From NCBI GenBank assembly GCA_004352715.1, contig SCFE01000075.1:545783-609782 (forward strand): a stretch of 64,000 nucleotides of DNA. The letters are read 5' to 3'. The notes under the pieces were generated by a model that worked only from the letters and a program-made list of their open reading frames with translations, had not been told where the DNA came from and ran no database searches. The position numbers were made by a program, and so were the translations under genes. Every line of letters starts with the position of its first letter. Position 1 is the first letter of the stretch. Shown one piece after another: positions 10,961 through 20,498 of the stretch. Source of the DNA: Hofstenia miamia. Its lineage: Eukaryota > Xenacoelomorpha > Acoela.

Positions 10961-11939
10961 TTAGACAAAATTAGTCGCTTATCCCATTCAGAGTATAATT
11001 AAGAACTTGGATGCGGATTGATGTAGAAACATCTTCTCAGCGATTAGAAATTGTTTGTGAAAACTAATATATTTGTAGCATGTTTGCTAAAATCACTCTC
11101 GAGTTTCTTTAATCTATGTTTCTTTGTGACCAAGCTCAACGCATACAGAATAATATTAAATTACTTCTTAGAGAAAGTAATGCATTTAGTTGAACATCAT
11201 CAAAACATGTACAATTCAATGACCAATACATAGATTTAAAACAAGAAAAATGTAAATATCTTAACGCCTAATGATCAATTACATGTCGAACAAGAGCTTT
11301 GTACGTTGTTAGGCAACATTCTTGAAAATAGAAATAGGAAGTTGAAATAAATATGCTGAAAATTAATTAAGCAAAATTTTGTAGAGAAAAATTGCTGCAA
11401 ATTAAAATTCAACTAACGTTTCCAACCATAATTAATTTTGTGGATCCAGTAACCTCCTGTATTGGATAATTAAAAAACTATTTTTGTTTCACAGTTTGTC
11501 AATTTAGCATGGAAAATTAGCTTTTGGTTGATACAACAAAAATGGTTCCTATTGTTTTAAAACAAAGTACTGGTTAAACAACTATTGATGTTTACATATT
11601 TTCTGACTCGTCAAGCTATACATAAAATGTTTTTCGGTAAGTAAAGGTTTTTCATTAACGTATGCTTGACTTTGTACGCTATCAAGTAAAAAGCTAAGCA
11701 ATGAAATGGTTGTTGGTGCAGATATGAACAAGCATTTAGAGAGCGAGCACTTTCAATTGTTGCTCATAGTAAATGTTAGCTTTTCGAATCATTCACTTCA
11801 ACAATAGCGAACATCATCTACAATTTAAACCACGATGATGTTGCCGAAAATAAGAAATTAATTGACGAAAGTGTAGAAAATTTTCGAGACAAGATGAAAT
11901 TCTTTGAGCAGCGGTATGATGTCAAAACCATACCATCAA
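10961..11939. other. Non-coding, no recognised feature
   Basis: AT-rich unique-looking sequence with no supported coding region. Confidence 0.4.
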
Positions 11940-11956
11940 TAATATTCAATACTATA

Positions 11957-11981
11957 TTTCGACTTACAAAGTCGTCGCCAG
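11957..11981 (-). ncRNA. Hammerhead-like core, PLE
   Basis: Reverse strand reads CTGGCGA (A6 changed to G), then stem II GACTT-TGT-AAGTC, then GAAA. Stem I and III partners are unclear. Confidence 0.4.
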
Positions 11982-12263
11982 TTTCCTTACAAAATTATTC
12001 CCTCTAAATTTACTGGATTTTATAAAATATTTTATTTTACTTGTTTGTAGTAACAGTTTGTGTACCTATTGTGATATTTAGACTTAGTTGAATTGATCTA
12101 GTTAAAATACTTTCAATGATTTTGCGGTGTTTTGTTTCGGTATTCTTTAAATATTTCACATTACAACTTTGTCCACAATCTTCTTAGATGTTTTGAAATT
12201 GTTGAATAAGCTTCATATTCATTTTTTCTTAGAAAATTTAGAGGGAATAATTTTGTACGGAAG

Positions 12264-12287
12264 CTGACGATGACTTTGTAAATCGAA
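12264..12287 (+). ncRNA. Hammerhead-like core, PLE (inverted partner)
   Basis: CTGACGA at 12264-12270, a stem II with one mismatch (GACTT-TGT-AAATC), GAAA at 12284-12287. It is the inverted partner of the core at 11957-11981. Confidence 0.4.
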
Positions 12288-12330
12288 AAATATCTTTTGA
12301 ATGTTTTTATTAAAGTTAATAAAAATCCTT

Positions 12331-13159
12331 AATAAAAGCCTCAATGTTGACTGAGGGTTCAATTTATCTGATTGGCGCGCATTTTGCAGAACACACTTCT
12401 TTAATTTCTCATTGGCACTATATTTTTGTTTAGTTCTGTTTGGAAAATTATAAATATTATTAATTATGAAACACTACAGCACTTTTAATAATTGAAAACA
12501 ACTTGAATTTTTCAATATTCTCAAAAGTAGATGTTATAATTGAAATCAGCAATGGCAAATTGACTGGCTTGGTAATTTTAAATCAAATTATTTTATTTTG
12601 TGCCAACAAAGTTATGCAGGTAGTTAAAATGCCTAGATAAATGATAGCTTGTGCATTATTTTAAATTTTTTCGAACATAAAACCCGTTAATTTCTCAGAA
12701 AACTAAAATGACTAATATGATAAATAAGGACATTTGTAGAAACAAATTGTGATAATGAAAAACATTAAAATATTTACAAAATACTAAATTTCTCTATAAT
12801 ACAAACAGCATAAGCCACAAAGAGGAAGTAAACAAAATGTAAATCCTAAAGCACGACTGAAAAGTGGATCGTGATTGTTTGGCGCTGACTGAATTTGATA
12901 AAAAGTTTTTTCACGAGCTAACCACATCTGCCTGGAATTATCGCTTGGCTGTGTTTTAATATCGGAATGTACCTAAAAACTGATTGTATTATACATAGAA
13001 TGTAGCAAAATAGAAAATTCCTAAAAAAAAATTAAAAAAGCACCACAGTGATGGTTGTATGTCTAATGCTCTCTCTCAAAAATGTTCAATGATATATTTT
13101 ATGGTAATAACACCTCAATTTAAAGAAAGCCTAGTGAAGGAAATTAAAAGACGTCTATT
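12331..13159. other. Non-coding, no recognised feature
   Basis: AT-rich, nothing supported on either strand. Confidence 0.4.
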
Positions 13160-13169
13160 TTATCTTTCG

Positions 13170-14877
13170 GAAATTCATTGAGGTAATTTCGCCTCTAATT
13201 ACCGATTCCATTCCATTAATCATACTGGGTGACTTAAACGTTCACGTCATGAAAGTAGAAGAAACTGAGGTCAAGAAGTTTCAATGTTGAACTCTCTTAC
13301 ACTAGAGCAATACGTTAACTTCCCAACAAAACGTGAAGAAATACTAGACCTTGTCATTGCGAACAGAGACAATTCAATCGTAAAGAAAATCTTCCTTGCC
13401 TCCTGATTGGCAAGTATTGGACCACATCGCTATTATCGGAAATTTAAGCGTCCTCAAACCAAAGCCTATTATAAAGAGTGTGTCTTACAGAGACATCAAA
13501 CGGATTGATATAGCTAAATTAAAAGCCTGCATTTTATACCAATCCTGACGCTGGAAAACTCGAAAAAGGTTTGAAGAACCTGATTGATCACCAGAAAAAT
13601 CATGAGTTGTAACAAAGCGTACCTTAGTCCCATGGATCTTCATAGAGTCAAGAGATTACGTAGGACCAAAGAACGCAAATGGCAGCGCACAAGATTAGAT
13701 GCAGACTGGATAGATAATATACAAGCGATAAAGAATTTTGAACATCACTATCAGGAAGCGAAATTTAACTTATTTACTAACCAGATGCAGAGTCACAGAA
13801 TATTTACCAAAATACTATAAATTGTAACATTTTTTATTTATTAAATTTAGTCAAAATATACTTCTTTAAACATATCCAAACCCCAAATTTCATGAAAAAT
13901 GTGAAAACATCAGAGAGTTTTAGCTTATTTTTGGTAATAAACGCAATTTAACTGGTATTCTCCACTTTTCGTTTTCTTGCATTTTGCATATTTTTGGCAA
14001 AAAATCTCCAAGAAGGAAAGGAGTACCAACATCAAATTTGGCATGTATATAGTAAACCCATTGGTCTATGCAACTACAGAAAGATTTTTTATGATATGTC
14101 TTTAATTTTTTAGAAAATTGGTTTACGCATATTTAATGAGCTGAGTACTAATTAAAAATGCAAATTTTTGCATGCTACTACTTATCATTTCATAAATTGC
14201 GCAAAATCTCTCTGTGGTTGCATAGAGCCCCTAATAAGCTTTAATATGATATATGGTTTGCCTATATTAATGATTCACATCACCTGAAAAAATTTGCAAC
14301 AAAGGATATTCTTTTATTACCTTTGTATTAAGTTCCTATGTCAACCAAATTTCCGATTCCTCCAAAATTTTGTTTTTTCAACGTTACAACCTTCGGTTAT
14401 TACATGCATACCATTATTTTTAACATAACCTCAAATCTGAGAAAATTGATTTTCTATGGGGTACCCTCCTAAGTTTTCAAATATTTGGTTCTAGCAAATG
14501 TGCGACATCTCCTCTTCCTGACCATTCCTCAGAAGCTGAAATTTCAAACCGTTTCTCAAATTTCAAAAATTGAGAACATCAAAATTCACTTAACTTCGTC
14601 AATATCCCGTAAAACCAGCGAAAACTTTAAAGTTCGATCTAAGTGTTGCCAGTTTGAATGTGTCACAGAAAAAGATCTTATTATTATCCTTAAAAGTCTA
14701 ACTCTGAAAACACGTGAGATTGATCCGATGCCACAATCTGTTTACACACAAATAACTAAGGAGCTAGTTCCCAGCTTCATATCCACCTTCAAGAAAAGCA
14801 TCACTGAATCAACCTTCCCTGACGTGCTTAAACATGCAATAATCAAACCAATCATAAAGAAGAAAAATATAGACTAA
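13170..14877 (+). pseudogene. CR1-type LINE remnant (endonuclease to start of RT)
   Basis: The first part (13190-13440) reads PLIILGDLNVHV, LTLEQYVNFPTKREEILDLV and IANRDNSIVKKIF, which is the GDfN and 'pTR...lDLv.t' part of a CR1-like AP endonuclease. Then 13584-13820 reads LRRTKERKWQRTRLDADW, the basic linker before the reverse transcriptase. After about 660 unrelated bases (13821-14485), the element resumes with SEAEISNRFSNF, VTEKDLIIILKSL, a 'K...iDPmPqsv' block and FPDVLKHAIIKPIIKKKNID. This is the first motif region of a CR1 reverse transcriptase. Several frameshifts and the internal foreign segment make it a pseudogene. It abuts another LINE fragment at 14880. Confidence 0.8.
13830..14480. 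other. Foreign segment interrupting the CR1 remnant
   Basis: AT-rich, non-coding sequence separating two consecutive parts of one LINE frame. Probably a later insertion or a local expansion; no terminal repeats or family signature recognised. Confidence 0.4.
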
Positions 14878-14884
14878 CATTGAC

Positions 14885-16380
14885 ATTTGAATGTTTCTCA
14901 GACCACAACCAAATGATCTATGTTGCAGACCTAGCTAAAACCGAACATAAGATCAAGATAGTGAAGTCAGTTACGAGAAATTCACGGATGAAAAATTTAA
15001 ATTGCTCCTGAAGAACATCTTCTATGACTACATCTATGCCTTAAATGATGTTGATAGAATGTTAGGTTTCTTATTATCATAACTGACAACTTGTCTTAAT
15101 GCTTTAGTACCAATAAAAATATGTGAAAGCATCAAAAGCTAGAAATGTATGCACACAGTTTCAAGCAGATTCTCAATATAAGTTCCTAGAAAAGAAACAA
15201 AGGGAAATAAGGAGGAAGTTATATATTGAAAAATTGGATAGGGTTGATCTAAAGGTTGAATATAAGGACATTAGTAAGTGCCTATTAACTAGGCAAAACA
15301 AATTAAAAAATATTTTGCCAGTAACCTTTTTGAAAAGCTCACTACAAGCAAAGATAAATGGCGTTTTAGGAAGAAGTTTCTGAACAGGAATAAAGTTTAT
15401 ATATTAACGAAAAAGAAGATAGCTTATCATCTCAACTGCACATTTATAAGGCAGGATACCTTTGATGGTACAGTAACAACAGTTAAGCTTCCTGAAAAAG
15501 TGAACTCTTCATTTAGTCTTAATTTTATAACAAAGAACTTTGCTTAAAACCATCGCAAGCCTTGGTGATGTAAATAAATCATGTGGGAGAAGGAAATATT
15601 CCGATTTCAATTATTGAACTAGAAAAGCACTCGGAGAGCGCAGACCTCCGCCACGCAGCTTGTGCCGCGCGGATCAGCACCAAAATTTAAAGGATTCCTC
15701 CTTGGGCGGAGACGCCCTTCTGGTGAAAATTTGAGGTCAATCCATCTATTACTTTTCCATAAAGTTGCTAACAGACAAACAAATTAACGCAACTTAAAAA
15801 CAACCTCTTTGGCGGAAGTGAAAATTTATTCGGCAGTTTGTTGAACCACCTCTATTTATTTTCAACTGTCCAATAAGACAGGCAAAATTCCCAAAATAAC
15901 TTAAATTGTCAGATATTTCACTAATCTTCAAAAAAGGAAATCCATTAGTTGCTTCTAATTATAGACCAATTTCAATCATAAACCCATTCGGAAAAATCTT
16001 TGAAATAATCGTAAGTAGTCAAATATATGAATATCTCAATAGCCATAATGTATTATTAGAAAACAGGTTGGATTTAGAGCTAAATATTCTACGACAGATA
16101 CTTTGCTAAGTGTAATTGAAGACACCCGCCTTAACTTAAATAATTAAAGAAGCACAGCAGTAGCTTTGCTTGACATGAGCAAAGCCTTCGACAGCATGAA
16201 CCACAACATACTATGCCAGAAATTAACTACCTATGGCTTTGATAGCAACAGTGTTAAATTAATAAATTGCTTTATAACTAAGAGAAAACAACGTGTTAAA
16301 GTGGGAAATCTCTATTCTGAATGTCAAACCCCAATAAAATGAGGTCCGAACAGTTTGGGCCCAGTTATTTTGTAAAGGCA
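14885..16380 (+). pseudogene. LINE remnant (endonuclease end to RT active region)
   Basis: It begins with CFSDHNQMIYVAD, the SDH end of an AP endonuclease. About 15000-15560 gives a broken pre-RT linker. RT motifs follow at 15906-16109 (SDISLIFKKGNPLVASNYRP, then SIINPFGKIFE) and at 16140-16320 (VALLDMSKAFDSMNH, then LTTYGFDSNSVK, KRKQRVKVGN, GPNSLGPVIL), with stops and shifts between. The order matches a LINE reverse transcriptase up to the GsiLGPllF block; the FADD active site is not seen. A GC-rich block at 15622-15840 interrupts it. Confidence 0.8.
15622..15840. repeat. GC-rich interspersed repeat inside LINE remnant
   Basis: Base composition differs sharply from its surroundings: CGCAGACCTCCGCCACGCAG, GTGCCGCGCGGATCAGCACC. 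It ends in ATCTATTACTTTTCCATAAA...ACAGACAAACAAATTAACGC, a type of tail shared by many dispersed invertebrate repeats. It lies between the pre-RT and RT parts of one LINE frame, so it looks inserted. Family unknown. Confidence 0.5.
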
Positions 16381-17338
16381 AATTGCATTTGCATATTAGG
16401 TAATACAGAGTAGTTCTCAATAGTGGAGTGTTTTTTCACAAATAATTTGAATTACTTTTACCGTCAGCAATAGTGAAAGCTTTGCTATGAATCACAATAC
16501 TTCAGTAAAATCTGCATTTCCAGAAATTCTTCCGGAGGTGGACAAAAGGACTAATTAGAGTCATTCTCTTCTTTAGAATTAGACGAAGCACATTTGATTG
16601 AAATGTTCATCCATTTTTTGCGTTTTAAACAAATCCCTTGGATGAATTTTGCAACAAACTTCCTTGATGTGCAATAACAATTCGTTTTTTTGCATATATT
16701 TTCAAAAAACAATATATTTTCTTTTTCGGAGAACATCAAGCAATTTTTCAGAATCAATATTCATGGAGTTAAGTATTTTTTAAATTTCGATTAGTTGTAT
16801 AATAAGTTGAAAATCTATGTTTTGTACGAGCCAACGTCGTCCAATTTTTTTGCAAGCATTATTATAATAACTTTATCATTTTTCCATTATATAGATTCTG
16901 TAAAATTGTATGTCTCTTTATATCATCTGAGGGGAATAACAATAGTTTCAATAATGCGAGTGATAAGTACTCTTCTTTGAGTTGACGTTCTTTTGGTACA
17001 TAATATGAAATTTTTATCAGATTTGTAAAACCGTAGGAGAGAATGAGGTTTGTACTTTGTTCACAAATATGCTATCATTTCAGGAAAAGGAAAATTTCTT
17101 GTTATTAGTAAACAGTGAGTTATATGCAAACGAATTATACCGAATATACGCTAAATAATTTCTATCACATTGAGATCAGAATGATGAGTCACATTGCTCT
17201 TGTATTTTATCAAGTTACATTTGCATTGCTTAAGTGTCGTGCATTGAATGTCTGAATGTTTTTGGACTTGAATGGTTATTTACCATACACTATTTCTAAA
17301 TTATGTTTAAACCTCACTTGTATACAAAGTAGGTTGAG

Positions 17339-17340
<2 letters not shown>

Positions 17341-17371
<31 letters not shown>
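17341..17371. repeat. TA microsatellite
   Basis: Uninterrupted alternating TA run of about 30 bases. Confidence 0.95.
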
Positions 17372-17374
<3 letters not shown>

Positions 17375-18220
17375 AAAATAAATGCGTTGTACAAACGTAA
17401 GTATCCGTGTATTTGGTGTACAAAGCGCAAGACTATGGACCATGCTAACCTATTTTATTATTACAATGCTATAATTTAGTTTTCAAGAAATTTTATCTAA
17501 AACTTAATAAGGTGTACAAAGCACAAGTATGAGTATGAGTATACATATACATATGCACATATATATATATATGCATTCAAAATATTAAGGTATATACAAG
17601 AACATATATTTACATGTGTCATTGGGATTAATTTCATAGAAAGCAAGGAGTTTATTAAGATATTTAAGATAAATTGTACAAAATTACGTTTGATGAGAAG
17701 TGAAAGGTAACACATTCGTGGGCGATAAATTCAATGAAGAACTCGATAAATAATTAGATCAAGTGCCATTGAGATAATACAGAGCGAAGAGATGCTGAAA
17801 TTAGTGGTGGAGCGAAAGAAAATGAAGTATTGAATTTTTCCTATGTGGCTTCCACTGTAACTAGTTCGAAATAATGATGCCAATATATTCTACTTCTGAT
17901 TGGAAAAGATTAACAAAGTTATCATTAGAAATTGATGAAGCAGAAAGTGAGCGTGAAAGGAAGACCATTTCCGAGAAATTAAATGGCCACTAGTATCATT
18001 TGCAAACAACATGCAGCAAAACAAATGAATAGACATGGATGAAATGAACTCATCGATCAATATCAGGAAAAGTAGAATAAAACTATGAGGAATACCATAA
18101 TTAATACTTGTGGACTGTGAGAGAGGTGATAGGTAACTGGAATTAGTAAAAGAAAGTAAAAGTCAAAGTTGAAAGCAGATAGTTTAGGCATAAGATCAAA
18201 GTGAGAGACATTAATAAATG

Positions 18221-18263
18221 GTCTCTCTTTTTTTCTCTCTCTCTCCCTCTCCCTCTCTCTCAA

Positions 18264-18296
<33 letters not shown>
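18221..18296. repeat. CT and TA composite microsatellite
   Basis: (CT)n with TCCC interruptions followed by (AT)n; open frames here (RERERE or YIYIYI) are repeat artefacts. Confidence 0.95.
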
Positions 18297-18300
<4 letters not shown>

Positions 18301-18819
18301 TACATTTGGTTTAACCGAGAGAGGCTTCCAAAATTTTCCAATGATGTGCTTCCGAATATTTTGCAATTACTTTCATTCGATTTGGCGCGAGAACTTTTTC
18401 ATCAATTTCTTAAAAAATCTACAGATTATAATTTATATATCTTACAAGTTACTTTAAGTAAACTTTTTGGTCATTTGTAGATACGCTATGTATTTTTAAT
18501 TGCATTGCATTTACATATACATAGTACGTGAGAAATATTTAAGCGCTCGTTATGTTTCTTTATATTCTTAGCGCTCGCTCAGCCTCCAACCTACTTCACC
18601 AAAAAAACACTTTGGTCAGGTATCAAAGTTTGCGCTATTTTGAAACAATAATGAACAACAGCAAGAATTTTTTATTCATTCTTCATTTCAAAAAATCGAC
18701 ATGCTTTTATATTATTTTCAGTTCAAAATCGGTAGATTTTTGTAAAAAACAGTTTCCGAAAAAGATTGTGTCAGGAGGAATATACACACATTTGGGACAG
18801 TACTTTTATCAGTGCCATT

Positions 18820-19119
18820 TTAATGTGAAAATTTAAAAATAGAACACTGCAAGGCCCAGTTCCTCGATTTGACAGTCTTAACAGGCAACAATGTGCCACC
18901 GTCTAGTCTTAAGGCAAGATGAAGAGTGGAGTTATTTTGTAAATTGTAATTCAATATCCTTCCAAATTCTAATTGCTTACCAGCAAATATAAGTCTTTGT
19001 TGTTCAGGTGGAATGCCTTCTTTTTCTTGAATTTTGGTTTTAACATTTTCTATCGTATCGTTAGCTTCAACATCAAGAGTGATTGTCTTTCCATTAAGGC
19101 TTTTTACAAAAATTTGCAT
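18820..19119 (-). CDS. Single-unit ubiquitin-like ORF with C-terminal extension (retrocopy or diverged ubiquitin)
   Basis: The ATG at 19119 gives 99 residues in one uninterrupted frame. Residues 1-76 align without gaps to ubiquitin ([63 protein letters not shown]). L8, I44, K6, K11, K27, K29, K33, K48 and the terminal GG are kept. Changes include T7S, T9N, D52F, D58N, K63N and R74D. Instead of another unit, or the ribosomal L40/S27a tails, a 23-residue extension follows ([13 protein letters not shown]...). If expressed, it could be cleaved after Gly76, but R74D should weaken E1/DUB recognition and K63 chains are impossible. No introns are seen. It lies 1.25 kb downstream of PIGK exon 4 on the same strand. 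It may be an old processed retrocopy that kept its frame, or a genuine ubiquitin-like gene. Confidence 0.7.
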   Translation of the reverse strand: MQIFVKSLNGKTITLDVEANDTIENVKTKIQEKEGIPPEQQRLIFAGKQLEFGRILNYNLQNNSTLHLALRLDGGTLLPVKTVKSRNWALQCSIFKFSH

Positions 19120-19287
19120 ATTGAAAATAAAACTGTACACGACGCTCTTTACTCGTATGAAATTAATGCGTTTAATAATGAATATATGTAAAAAATTTCG
19201 CAACATGAAAATAACTAGAATTGCGAATTGGCATGTTATCTTAGTGTGCAATAATAACTCATATTCAACTATGAATGTCAACATCAC

Positions 19288-20374
19288 CTTTCATTCATAT
19301 TTTAATAATTTCCGCAATGCAAAATACTGGATATTTCGAAATTTAAGCAAAAAAAGTCACTTCTGGTAACGATGCAATTTCTAATTCGCAATTTTATCAA
19401 AAATAATTTTCGATACGTACTGTTTTTGATAATGGAGCCTAGATAGTTGAAGGAGTTTTCTGATAAATTTTATAATTGCAGTAGTGAGCAGAGGTATATA
19501 AAATTTTTGCAAAAAGTTTTTTCCGAATATTTTGACTTGTTACATGTTCGGTTGTTGTTGGTGATATTTTTATGCTGCTATTTTCAGACTTCACTATTTA
19601 AATGCTGTTTTAGAGTTTTCATAGAATTGCTATATGGCCTACATAATTCTATGCAAGCCATGATTGCTTTCAATATTTATATGTTCGTGATTAAAAACAA
19701 TATACAAAATCATCTGTCAACATACTTTTTTACCCTGTTTTGGGCTGCCACTATCAGCGGTACGTTCTCTCTATTCAGCCTTGCATTATTAAGCCATTAG
19801 TTGCTTTTTTCTCGGTAACGGTTTTCTTTAAGCCGTCTGTATTAGCTATGCATTACATTCTGATTATACGATGATTGTTTTTCTACATCTACGTTTCACG
19901 AGCTTGTCCTTTTGTCTTTCTGTTCTAATCTCCCTGGTGACCACCAGTATCAACTCTTTGTTTGCTATTTTACACATCCCTTTAGTCTTAATGCGCATTC
20001 TACAACAGATACCTAAATACCATCCATGATTCCATTTAGAAATTATCAACATCTTCATTTAGACTGAATGCTCGACATGCAAATGTCTTAGGGAATGATA
20101 GCAAATCTATCATGGTAGAAGCAATTAGTGCAAAGAAGCCTTTTATCGTGTTTGGGATGATAAATGAGGAAATTGTTAATGAGGAAAAAGCTGCTTATTA
20201 TTAGAAAAGAAAGAAAAATTCTATTCATTCATTTCAGTATGGAATGATGTAACTAAATCACTACAACATGCTGAAAAATTGCTGAAGATAATCATAAGAA
20301 TCCTGAATTACAATATTGATAAATAAAACAATTTTAAAAATTAAACATTTTAGTAGTGTATGAACAGAACTCAC
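19288..20374. other. Region downstream of PIGK exon 4; C-terminal exon not found
   Basis: The PIGK C-terminal luminal stretch and transmembrane anchor are expected downstream (lower coordinates), but no minus-strand frame here shows the expected tryptophan-rich, hydrophobic end. A 117-residue plus-strand ORF (19447-19800) is hydrophobic but shows no recognised family. The remaining exon(s) may lie further left or be missing from the assembly. Confidence 0.4.
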
Positions 20375-20498
20375 ATTAACAACTGGACGCAGTTTGACAT
20401 CGACGATGTCTTCGTGCAAATTCCAAGAAACCTTTCGAACATTCCCGAAAAATTCCGTTACACGAACATCTTCAATGTCACGCGCGAATAAATCGGTT
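20375..20498 (-). CDS. PIGK: PIGK exon 4 (residues 281-322)
   Basis: Acceptor TTTGTTTAG; the first A completes the Arg codon of [20 protein letters not shown], then VRKVSWNL. Donor GTGAGT after ...RPVVN shows that at least one more coding exon follows. Confidence 0.92.

Larger units (their letters stand above)
11940..12330 (-). mobile_element. Penelope-like element fragment with inverted 3' ends
   Basis: The middle (about 12230-12030, minus) decodes in shifting frames to EYEAYSTISKHL, CNVKYLKNTETKH and IESILTRS. These parallel the GIY-YIG tail of the copy at 52230-52613 (ETNSTISKHL, DVKILKNTDAKY, ITESNLIRS). Both borders carry the same element 3' end in opposite orientation: minus at 11950-12005 and plus at 12237-12330. 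Each has a hammerhead-like core next to the shared word TTTAGAGGGAATAA. The copy is therefore a truncated insertion with an inverted piece of its own 3' end attached. Confidence 0.75.
16381..18819. other. Non-coding with microsatellites
   Basis: No supported gene. Contains TA runs at 17341-17371 and 17561-17573, a GTATGA/ATACAT minisatellite-like stretch at 17525-17560, and the CT/TA composite at 18221-18296. Confidence 0.5.

Noticed and set aside
18063-18263. Arg/Glu-repeat ORF (RERERE)
   Set aside because: Translation of a CT microsatellite.
19447-19800. 117-residue hydrophobic ORF on the plus strand
   Set aside because: Could be a chemoreceptor-like fragment, but no family motif, splice context or conserved residue pattern could be named.
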